Source: Kangiella marina (GTDB lineage: Bacteria; Pseudomonadota; Gammaproteobacteria; Enterobacterales; Kangiellaceae). From it: a DNA stretch of 64,000 nucleotides. The position numbers were made by a program, and so were the translations under genes. The notes under the pieces were generated by a model. That model saw nothing but the letters and a program-made list of their open reading frames with translations, had not been told where the DNA came from and searched no databases. The stretch lies in contig NZ_BAABFV010000001.1 of the NCBI RefSeq assembly GCF_039541235.1, forward strand, positions 1,426,001 to 1,490,000. Reading direction: 5' to 3'. This document shows, piece by piece, positions 57,206 to 64,000 of the stretch (position 1 is the stretch's first letter; the number at the start of each line of letters is the position of its first letter).

Positions 57206-57544
57206 TTACTCAAAAAAAGGTTTTAAGTCGTCTGGTATTGGCATAGCTTTGAAGGGTGAAACATTGGCACCGCCAGTATTGCCGACGGGATATTTACCAA
57301 ATAAGGAGCCAGCAGAGCCAATAATTCGGATCATTTGTCCCAATATTTCTTTTAGGTTTATAGTTCTCAGGCCGATCTTAAACATCCAGTAATGACTCTT
57401 AACATGCCAAGAATAGCGCGGCTGACCAAGGATATGAGCGCGCTCGAAGTGATAAAATGCTAAAGAAAACTCTTTGTTATCAAAATGTTGCTTGCCAAGG
57501 TCAAGTTCTTGATCGAATTTTTTCTGCAGTTTAGATACTTCCAT
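57206..57544 (-). CDS. DUF3703 protein
   Basis: 112-residue protein with the DUF3703 pattern: AFYHFERAHILGQ followed by HYWMFKIG and a C-terminal GNTGGANVSPFKAMPIP. Function is unknown; the first half looks like a TPR-like helical hairpin. The ATG at 57544 is chosen because GAGG lies 7 nt upstream, inside the four extra codons of the longer frame. Confidence 0.87.
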   Translation of the reverse strand: MEVSKLQKKFDQELDLGKQHFDNKEFSLAFYHFERAHILGQPRYSWHVKSHYWMFKIGLRTINLKEILGQMIRIIGSAGSLFGKYPVGNTGGANVSPFKAMPIPDDLKPFFE

Positions 57545-57581
57545 CAGTCGCCTCATTTACGATAAACATTCTGTGTACCAG

Positions 57582-57614
57582 TAGTTTGACAGACTAGTTG
57601 GTTTGTTATTAAAT
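57582..57614 (+). promoter_or_regulatory. Promoter with overlapping palindrome for the MMPL-TetR operon
   Basis: A perfect -35 TTGACA (57586-57591) is followed after 17 nt by TTAAAT (57609-57614). A 15-bp imperfect palindrome TAGTTTGACAGACTA (57582-57596) spans the -35, the size and place expected for a TetR-family operator. The TetR gene ends the operon, so self-control is plausible. Confidence 0.5.
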
Positions 57615-57684
57615 GGCAACATATTTCAATGACTGATCATGCCTCCTGTGTTCAGCAGTCAGAAACCGGGAGAGAGGGAATATC

Positions 57685-60255
57685 ATGTCGAACAATAGCG
57701 AACTCGATAAGCAAAGCTCTGGTTCAACAGAGCCTCAACAAAAGCCATCAAACAATGGCCAGCGCACGGTTGCGTTTGGTCGCTTTATTGTAAATCACCC
57801 TTGGCTAGTTATGCTGGCAGCAATAGCCTTGCTATTGTCAGCCATGTATGGAGCTAAGTTTCTTGAGATAAAGCCTGATTATCGGGTGTTTTTCGCCGAA
57901 GATAACCCCCAGTTAATAGCATTTGATCATATTCAGGATACTTACGATAAAGCCGACAACGTGATGATGGTACTCACGCCAAAGGAGGGTGAGGTTTTTG
58001 ATAAGGAGACTTTGAAAACCATCCAGTGGCTAACCGAAAAAGCTTGGCATGTACCTTATTCTACCCGTGTTGACTCAGTCACCAATTATCAGCATACCTG
58101 GGTGACGCCAGAGGACGAGGATTACATGCTGGTTGGCGCTTTACTGTGTGTCCCGGCAAAATCTGCCGATTTCGATAGTACCTGTGAGCATGAGTCTGTT
58201 ACCCCAGCGGCAATTGATGAGCTGACTCAGCAACAGCTTGATCGTCTTGAACAGATTGTGATTAATGAGCCACAGGTGGTTAATCGGATGATTAACCCGG
58301 AAGGCACGGTCACAGCGGTTAACATCACAGTGCAAATGCCAGACGATAAAGACCTCGAGGGGTTAGAGGGCGATGAGCGCGCTAAGAAAAAGACGGAGAT
58401 ATTAACCGCGGGGCAGAAGGTCGCGGATTATGTTCGGGATTTGCAGTCACAAGTTGAAGAACGCAATCCTAATTTAGAGGTTCGGCTAACGGGTGTGGTC
58501 ATGATGAACACCGCTTTCGCCGAGACAGGGCTGGGCGACATGATGACATTAACTCCGATCATGTTGTTACTGGTGATTCCGTTGGCGTTGTACTTCATGA
58601 TTAGAAGTATTAGCGGCACTATCGGTAGTGTTCTGATCATTATTTTCTCCATCGCTGGAGCCATGGGGATGGAAGGTTGGTTAGGAATATTCCTAACAGC
58701 ACCAGTATTCTCTGTACCAACGGTGGTGGCGACGATGGCGGTGGCGGATTCCGTTCATCTGTTGGTAACTTACATGCAAAACCTACGCCAAGGGATGCAC
58801 AAAAAGGATGCCATGGTTGAGAGTATTCGTATCAATATGATGCCGATATTTTTGACCAGTGTGACGACCGTGATTGGCTTTTTGACCATGAACTTTAGCG
58901 ATGTTCCACCGTTACAAGATCTGGGTAATGTGGTGGCTATCGGGGTGACGTTTGCCTTTATATTCTCGGTAACATTTCTACCAGCGTTTATATTATTGAT
59001 GCCAACCAAGGTTCCACGAGGTCGCTCAGCTAAACACGAAAAAATGGATCAGTTTGCCGACTTTGTGGTGGCAAAGCGTAAGATGTTGCTGCCTCTGATG
59101 ACGGTGATTTGCATTGGCGTTATTGCTTTCTTGCCGAAGAACGAACTGAATGATGAGTTCGTCAAATATTTCGATGAAACCATTGATTTTCGCGTTGACT
59201 CGGATTACACCGCTGAAAACCTTACTGGCCTCTACACCATGTTCTACGCCGTCAATAGCGACAATGAAAATGGGATTCATGAGCCTGAGTTCATGGCAAT
59301 GTTGCAGGAGTTTGTGACCTTTGCTGAGGCACAACCAGAAGTGATCCATGTGCAAAGCTATACCGATGTCATGAAACGCTTGAATAAAAGCATGAACGCG
59401 GATCGTAATGCGTGTTATGCCTTGCCAGAGGCTAGCTTGGACGAAAATTGTAATGAGGTGCTGAAAGAGCCAGATGAGGGTACCGATTTGAATACCCGAG
59501 TGCGAGAGCTGACGGCACAGTTTACATTGATGTATGAAATGTCATTACCAAAAGGCATGGACTTAAACAATCAAGTCAGTAGCGATAAAGCAGGAACGCG
59601 GGTTCAGATCGCACTGCACAATTTATCCAGCATTGAAGTCCTAGCGCTCGAGAAAAAATTTGCACAGTGGTTTGAGAAAAATGCCCCTAACTACGAGGTG
59701 CAAGGGTCGAGTCCTGCCGTCATGTTTGCCCATGTCGGACAAAACAATATCTATTCAATGTTAGAAGGCACGGCTTGGGCATTGGTACTTATTTCGCTGT
59801 TACTAATTTTTGCGCTTCGATCGTTTAAGTTAGGACTATTAAGTTTAATACCTAACATTATTCCGATGGCGGTGGCCTTTGGTATTTGGGCAATTTTTCA
59901 AGGGCAGGTTGGCATGGGCTTGTCGGTTGTGACCGGCATGACCTTAGGTATTGTGGTCGATGATACGGTGCATTTCTTGAGTAAGTATTTGCGAGCACGC
60001 CGAGAAAAAGGGTTGGACTCCCATGCTGCGGTGAAGTATGCCTTCCAAACCGTGGGCATGGCACTTACCGTAACCACCATTGTCTTAGTACTAGGCTTCC
60101 TAGTTTTAGGGATGTCACACTATGTCATGAATAGCCACATGGGCATATTAACGGCAATAACCTTAGCAGCCGCATTAATCATTGATTTCTTGTTGCTGCC
60201 GCCGTTACTGATGTTGATTGAACCTAAAAAATCGACGCAGAAAACAAATTCATAG
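57685..60255 (+). CDS. MMPL/RND-family exporter
   Basis: 856-residue inner-membrane transporter of the RND superfamily, MMPL branch, with about 12 membrane segments in two halves and two large periplasmic loops. LEIKPDYRVFFAEDNPQ follows TM1, and the second-half TM4-like helix reads MTLGIVVDDTVHFL with the acidic pair used for proton coupling; the first-half equivalent is MAVADSVHLLV. The first 40 residues are a polar, low-complexity tail. It is cotranscribed with a LolA-like protein gene and a TetR gene. The substrate is unknown; a lipid or hydrophobic metabolite is likely from the LolA-like partner. Confidence 0.92.
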   Translation: MSNNSELDKQSSGSTEPQQKPSNNGQRTVAFGRFIVNHPWLVMLAAIALLLSAMYGAKFLEIKPDYRVFFAEDNPQLIAFDHIQDTYDKADNVMMVLTPKEGEVFDKETLKTIQWLTEKAWHVPYSTRVDSVTNYQHTWVTPEDEDYMLVGALLCVPAKSADFDSTCEHESVTPAAIDELTQQQLDRLEQIVINEPQVVNRMINPEGTVTAVNITVQMPDDKDLEGLEGDERAKKKTEILTAGQKVADYVRDLQSQVEERNPNLEVRLTGVVMMNTAFAETGLGDMMTLTPIMLLLVIPLALYFMIRSISGTIGSVLIIIFSIAGAMGMEGWLGIFLTAPVFSVPTVVATMAVADSVHLLVTYMQNLRQGMHKKDAMVESIRINMMPIFLTSVTTVIGFLTMNFSDVPPLQDLGNVVAIGVTFAFIFSVTFLPAFILLMPTKVPRGRSAKHEKMDQFADFVVAKRKMLLPLMTVICIGVIAFLPKNELNDEFVKYFDETIDFRVDSDYTAENLTGLYTMFYAVNSDNENGIHEPEFMAMLQEFVTFAEAQPEVIHVQSYTDVMKRLNKSMNADRNACYALPEASLDENCNEVLKEPDEGTDLNTRVRELTAQFTLMYEMSLPKGMDLNNQVSSDKAGTRVQIALHNLSSIEVLALEKKFAQWFEKNAPNYEVQGSSPAVMFAHVGQNNIYSMLEGTAWALVLISLLLIFALRSFKLGLLSLIPNIIPMAVAFGIWAIFQGQVGMGLSVVTGMTLGIVVDDTVHFLSKYLRARREKGLDSHAAVKYAFQTVGMALTVTTIVLVLGFLVLGMSHYVMNSHMGILTAITLAAALIIDFLLLPPLLMLIEPKKSTQKTNS

Positions 60256-60278
60256 AAAATAATCAATAGGAGTTATTG

Positions 60279-61088
60279 ATGAAACATTTATTGGTATTGG
60301 CTAGTTTGTTCTTAGCCAGTGTTGGAGTTCAAGCCAGCGATGCAAACCAACGCATTGCTGAAATCAGTGATGGGAAAGCGAAAGGCTTAGCTGTGGCGGA
60401 AGCAATGAAAGCCCACAATACGGGTTGGGGCGATAGCGAAGCAAAAATGACCATGATCTTGCGCGACAAAAGCGGTAGCGAAACCGATCGTAAAGTGCGC
60501 GTCAAAAGCCTTGAGGTTGATGGTGATGGCGATAGAGGATTAAGTATTTTTGATGAACCTCGGGATGTTGAAGGTACTGCTTTTTTGACCTATTCACACA
60601 TTGAAGGAAATGACGATCAGTGGCTGTATTTACCAGCTTTAAAACGTGTTAAGCGGATTTCTTCATCAAACAAATCTGGGCCATGGATGGGGAGTGAGTT
60701 TGCTTACGAAGATTTGTCGTCGTTTGAAGTTGAGAAGTACGATTATAAATTTTTACGAGAAGACGAGCTAAATGATCAGAAGGTTTATGTCGTTGAGTCT
60801 TATCCGACGTACGACAACTCAGGCTATAGCAAAACCATCACTTGGGTCGATCAAGAGCACTTTCGAGTGCATCGCATTGAATTCTTCGATGAGAAGGGTG
60901 ATGCCCTGAAAACGATGGAAGTTTCAGAATTTAAACAGTACTTGGACAAGTATTGGCGTGGTCATAAACAGGTTATGACGAATCACCAAACGGGCAAGAG
61001 TACTGTCGTAAAATGGAAGGATTATGAGTTTAATACAGGTCTTGATGAAAACGATTTCAACAAGAGTAGTTTAAAAAGAGCGCGTTAA
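60279..61088 (+). CDS. LolA-like outer-membrane lipoprotein-sorting protein
   Basis: 269-residue exported protein with a signal peptide ending VQA (about residue 21). It belongs to the LolA-like family that accompanies MMPL exporters: WLYLPALKRVKRISSSNKSG and MGSEFAYEDLS are its markers. The ATG at 60279 has AGGAG 6 nt upstream; a TTG one codon earlier is rejected. It probably accepts the exporter's substrate in the periplasm. Its stop overlaps the TetR start (TAATG). Confidence 0.9.
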   Translation: MKHLLVLASLFLASVGVQASDANQRIAEISDGKAKGLAVAEAMKAHNTGWGDSEAKMTMILRDKSGSETDRKVRVKSLEVDGDGDRGLSIFDEPRDVEGTAFLTYSHIEGNDDQWLYLPALKRVKRISSSNKSGPWMGSEFAYEDLSSFEVEKYDYKFLREDELNDQKVYVVESYPTYDNSGYSKTITWVDQEHFRVHRIEFFDEKGDALKTMEVSEFKQYLDKYWRGHKQVMTNHQTGKSTVVKWKDYEFNTGLDENDFNKSSLKRAR

Positions 61089-61726
61089 TGTCAGTTATAG
61101 TGAAAGATACCGAAAAAACGAGCATCAGAAATGCTGACGCTACCCGGCAAAAGATTCTGGATGTGGCCTTTGAGGAAGTGCTTCTCAAAGGCTACCAGGG
61201 ACTTCGTGTGGATGGCGTGCTTAAGAAAACCTCATTAACTAAAGGCGCTTTCTATCACCACTTTGCCAGCAAGAAAGAACTCGGCCATGCTGTCATCGAC
61301 GAAGTTCTCAAGCCATGGATCGAAAACCGTTGGATCATTCCGCTAAAAGAAATCCAGCATCCAATAGACGACTTAATTCGAATGCTTGAATCTGCGCGGG
61401 ATGACATTAGCGCGGAAGAATTGCATACAGGTTGTCCATTGAACAACCTTACTCAAGAAATGTCACCGCTGGATGAATCGTTCAGGATTCGAATTGCGAA
61501 TATTTGGCAGCTTTGGCATCAGGCTTTGGTTGAAACCCTAGAGCGTGGACAAAAGCTGGGTTTAGTGAAAAAGAGCATTAAGCCCAACAATGTCGCCCGA
61601 TTCCTAATTGCTGCGATGGAAGGCATCATTGGCCAGTGTAAATGCTACATGAATGACTTGGCTTTTTATGAAGCCGGCGAATGTTTACAAGACTACCTTG
61701 AAAGCTTGCGAGTGGAAAATAGCTAG
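61088..61726 (+). CDS. TetR/AcrR-family transcriptional regulator
   Basis: 212-residue repressor with an N-terminal HTH (about residues 18-64: LKKTSLTKGAFYHHFASKKEL) and a C-terminal ligand-binding domain with TetR_C-like helices. It is translationally coupled to the exporter operon and most likely represses it. A palindrome over the operon's -35 box is a candidate operator. Confidence 0.93.
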   Translation: MSVIVKDTEKTSIRNADATRQKILDVAFEEVLLKGYQGLRVDGVLKKTSLTKGAFYHHFASKKELGHAVIDEVLKPWIENRWIIPLKEIQHPIDDLIRMLESARDDISAEELHTGCPLNNLTQEMSPLDESFRIRIANIWQLWHQALVETLERGQKLGLVKKSIKPNNVARFLIAAMEGIIGQCKCYMNDLAFYEAGECLQDYLESLRVENS

Positions 61727-61986
61727 ATCGTGATTCCACCGCGCAAGCCAGTCCCCCTTACCGTCTTTCTCAGCACTATTTATACAGAAGATAACTCCTC
61801 TATCCACAGCATCCATTGACTCCTGAACGTGGGAATCCCCACGTGTACTGTGTGACGTTGATATTTCCATCTTATTTTGGGGTTAAAACACTCGCTTCGA
61901 GTACAATCAAAAAGATATGCGCGCAAAATAATTAAGGTATATTTAAGAAAGACTTCACGTTTTAAAGTTTTTTTTATAAAAGCGTA
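61727..61986. other. Intergenic region between the TetR gene and tssC
   Basis: 260 nt with no credible gene. It contains a perfect 7-bp inverted repeat ACGTGGG-AATC-CCCACGT (61827-61844) without a T-run, perhaps an operator or a weak terminator, and an AT-rich segment with a run of eight T just before tssC. Confidence 0.5.
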
Positions 61987-63492
61987 GTGTTATTATTCCG
62001 CAGCTATTTAGGGATATTGAAGGACAATCAAGAGAAAAGGGCTTTGCAGAATAATAACGATACGTGCTCACAAACTGTTTTATCTGAGATAAATGAGTCG
62101 AGTGGCAGTGACATAAGTGAGTTGAGCGCAGAGGCAGGGAGCTTGGACTGGGAGCAGATTAAAACCCAGTTGCAAATCATGGTGCTAAAGATTGATAAAA
62201 AACTGAGTCAATCAGTCAACGCCATCCTCCACCATCCCCGATTTCAGGAACTTGAAGCTAACTGGCGAGGTTTGTATTTTCTTTGTCGTGAGCGCTCACT
62301 AGAGAAATCAGCCCGAAAAACCAAAATTAAAGTACTTGATATCAGTCTGGCTCAGCTTGGAAAGGACTTATCGAGAGCCATCGACTTTGATCAGAGTGAG
62401 ATTTTCAAAAAGGTTTACGCTGAAGAATACGACAATCCGGGGGGCGAACCCTACTCGGTGTTATTGGGCTGTTATCGGATGCAACTTAAGCCAAGGCCTG
62501 AGGTAGGCATTGGTGACATTGAAATCTTGCAGTTGATGTCGGGTGTGGCTGCGGCAGCATTTTCGCCATTTCTTACCAGCTTAGAACCGAGCTTTTTTGG
62601 GGTGGATCGATATCAAGATTTATCGCCTTTAATGAATGTCACTGAGATGATGCGCCAAAAAGAGTATCGCGCTTGGAATAGCCTTAGGAAGAGTGAGGAC
62701 GCACGCTTTCTTGGCTTAGTATTGCCAGATATCTTAATGCGACAACAGTACCAAAATGACGGTACTCGAAACGATGGATTTGTATTTAAAGAAACCATTG
62801 AACACTCTGGGGACCGGTTGTGGGGCAATGCGGTTTTCGCGTTTACGACAACGGTAATGCGAGCATTTTCTGAGCATGGGTGGTTTGCTTCAATCAGGGG
62901 AGTACCGCGGGGACAGGTCAGTGGCGGCGTAGTTACGGACTTACCAGTAGAGCGATCTGCTGTTGATGGTTGGAGTGAATTAGCGCCCGTAGCTGTGAGC
63001 GTGACCGACGGTTTAGAGCAACAACTGCACAGCAATGGATTTATACCAGCAATGGCGTTAGCAAGAACCCCATATTTAGCCTTTTATGGCAATAACTCGG
63101 TACAAAAACCGCAAGTGTACAACGATGCGGTGGCGACGACCAATGCCGCAATGTCGAGCATGATGCAATATACCTTGTGTGTCTCAAGATTTGCTCATTA
63201 CATAAAAGTTATCTGCCGTGACAAGGTTGGGACTTTTGCTAACGAGACAGAGTGTGAGGCATTTTTGCGGCAGTGGTTATTGAAATACACCACGGCGAAT
63301 GATGATGCGTCGGTAGAATTAAAGGCTAAATACCCATTGCGAGAAGCAAAAGTCAGCGTTAGCGAACGGCCAGATAAACCCGGTTACATGTTGTGTGATA
63401 TGCACATCAGACCGCATTTTCAGTTGGATAATCTAACGTCAAGTATTCAGCTAACAACCGAAGTCATACAAAATAAACGAGGGAATCGATAA
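61987..63492 (+). CDS. tssC: Type VI secretion contractile sheath large subunit (TssC/ImpC-ImpD family)
   Basis: 501-residue T6SS sheath protein. HHPRFQELEANWRGL is the family signature, followed by NPGGEPYSVLLG, ILQLMSGVAAAAFSPF, REKEYRAWNSL-type sequence (here RQKEYRAWNSLRKSEDARFLGLVLP) and TQYTLCVSRFAHY-like C-terminal core. The EYRAWNSLRKSEDARF block points to the ImpD-like second TssC type found next to impE. The first about 45 residues are poorly conserved; the GTG at 61987 and two later TTG codons are possible starts. No tssB lies upstream, which is unusual. It is followed at once by a tagJ-like gene (ATG overlaps its stop region by 1 nt). Confidence 0.88.
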   Translation: MLLFRSYLGILKDNQEKRALQNNNDTCSQTVLSEINESSGSDISELSAEAGSLDWEQIKTQLQIMVLKIDKKLSQSVNAILHHPRFQELEANWRGLYFLCRERSLEKSARKTKIKVLDISLAQLGKDLSRAIDFDQSEIFKKVYAEEYDNPGGEPYSVLLGCYRMQLKPRPEVGIGDIEILQLMSGVAAAAFSPFLTSLEPSFFGVDRYQDLSPLMNVTEMMRQKEYRAWNSLRKSEDARFLGLVLPDILMRQQYQNDGTRNDGFVFKETIEHSGDRLWGNAVFAFTTTVMRAFSEHGWFASIRGVPRGQVSGGVVTDLPVERSAVDGWSELAPVAVSVTDGLEQQLHSNGFIPAMALARTPYLAFYGNNSVQKPQVYNDAVATTNAAMSSMMQYTLCVSRFAHYIKVICRDKVGTFANETECEAFLRQWLLKYTTANDDASVELKAKYPLREAKVSVSERPDKPGYMLCDMHIRPHFQLDNLTSSIQLTTEVIQNKRGNR

Positions 63493-64000
63493 TGGATAGT
63501 TTTTCTGAAAAATATAGCGAAGGGAATATTGACGCCTGTATTAACCAGTTAGTGCAAGAAATCAAAGAAAACCCCGATCAGCATTACAAAAGAATGCTAT
63601 TTGGACAAATGTTATGCGTTTCTGGAGATTATGAGCGAGCGGATAAGCAGTTAGATTTACTGTCGACATTAGAACCAAAGTTTGTCATTGAAGTCGCCAA
63701 TTGGCGGAACTTGATCCGCGCCGCTCAGCATCGTAAAGACTTTTATGAATCAGGTCGTCCACCAGAAGTGATTGGCCAGCTGTCAGCGCGGCTAGAGAAA
63801 CATATTGCAGCAATGGTGGCGTTACGCGCAGAAGATAGTGAAACTTTCAGTGCTGTACTGTCAGAAGCTGAAGAAGCTCGTAAAGCGGTGAAAGGAACTT
63901 GGAATCAGGAGTCAAAGGAGTTTGATGATTTTCGAGATCTTGACGATTTAAACGGAGGCTTCATGGAAGTGCTTGCCCCCAATGGGAATTATTACTGGAT
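63492..64000 (+). CDS. tagJ: T6SS-associated TagJ/ImpE-family protein (partial)
   Basis: Starts ATG at 63492 and runs off the window after 169 codons. It has the TPR-like N-terminus of ImpE/TagJ (LVQEIKENPDQHYKRMLFGQMLCVSGDYERADKQLDLL is the first helical repeat; only its start QEIKENPDQ is essential) and a later block ending NGGFMEVLAPNGNYYWI, matching the family's C-terminal LEV-INGRYYW motif. TagJ proteins bind the sheath and assist its assembly or disassembly. The ATG abuts the tssC stop, so they are cotranscribed. Confidence 0.85.
   Translation, partial: MDSFSEKYSEGNIDACINQLVQEIKENPDQHYKRMLFGQMLCVSGDYERADKQLDLLSTLEPKFVIEVANWRNLIRAAQHRKDFYESGRPPEVIGQLSARLEKHIAAMVALRAEDSETFSAVLSEAEEARKAVKGTWNQESKEFDDFRDLDDLNGGFMEVLAPNGNYYW

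Overview
This 64 kb window reads as chromosomal DNA from a moderately AT-rich marine gammaproteobacterium. Gene content and order (glmU-glmS, trkH-trkA-rsmB-fmt-def, rhlB/trxA-rho, ubiD-fre, rsmD/ftsY-ftsE-ftsX...rpoH) are those of Gammaproteobacteria. I think of Kangiella or a close relative, but that assignment is inference from memory, not a search. No rRNA, tRNA, insertion sequence, prophage or CRISPR array was recognised. Almost the whole window is coding.

Layout. 1-5151: the start of an unknown exported protein on the minus strand, then glmU, glmS, a DsbA-like oxidase and an LpxL-type acyltransferase. 5153-10980: potassium uptake (trkH, trkA), then rsmB, fmt and def, all on the minus strand. 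11292-16023: a LysM protein, dprA, smg and two envelope redox proteins (a TlpA-like thioredoxin with an Lgt-like membrane domain, and a DsbG-like lipoprotein). 16048-16924: two small DUF proteins. 17151-22997: tsaC, hemF, hemB, an AEC transporter, a DUF4197 lipoprotein, an alpha/beta hydrolase and a thioesterase. 23186-29727: rhlB, trxA, rho, a membrane protein flanked by intergenic repeat elements, ubiD and fre.

29741-46177 is one co-directional run of 19 genes on the minus strand. It has the content of an aryl polyene (APE) pigment cluster: two active ketosynthases plus a cysteine-less partner, ketoreductase, two hotdog dehydratases, two acyl carrier proteins, an aryl-AMP ligase, an aromatic amino acid ammonia-lyase, acyltransferases, a glycosyltransferase, a thioesterase, and a LolA-like/MMPL/lipoprotein export set. 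It also carries a flavoprotein with both sequence hallmarks of flavin-dependent halogenases (Lys79 and a WxWxIP motif), so a halogenated, xanthomonadin-like pigment is possible.

46332-54928: a solute-binding lipoprotein, rpoH, a YceI protein, ftsX-ftsE-ftsY, rsmD, ppiC, rsmJ and an RluA-type pseudouridine synthase. Upstream of rpoH are two tandem CIRCE operators (one perfect, one with a single mismatch), which would put the heat-shock sigma factor under HrcA control. 54964-57544: an XRE-regulator/membrane-protein pair, an iron-sulfur-type uracil-DNA glycosylase, and DUF1415 and DUF3703 proteins. 57685-61726: an MMPL exporter, LolA-like protein and TetR regulator operon with a palindrome over its putative -35 box. 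61987-64000: the beginning of a type VI secretion locus (TssC-family sheath protein and a TagJ/ImpE protein that runs off the window).
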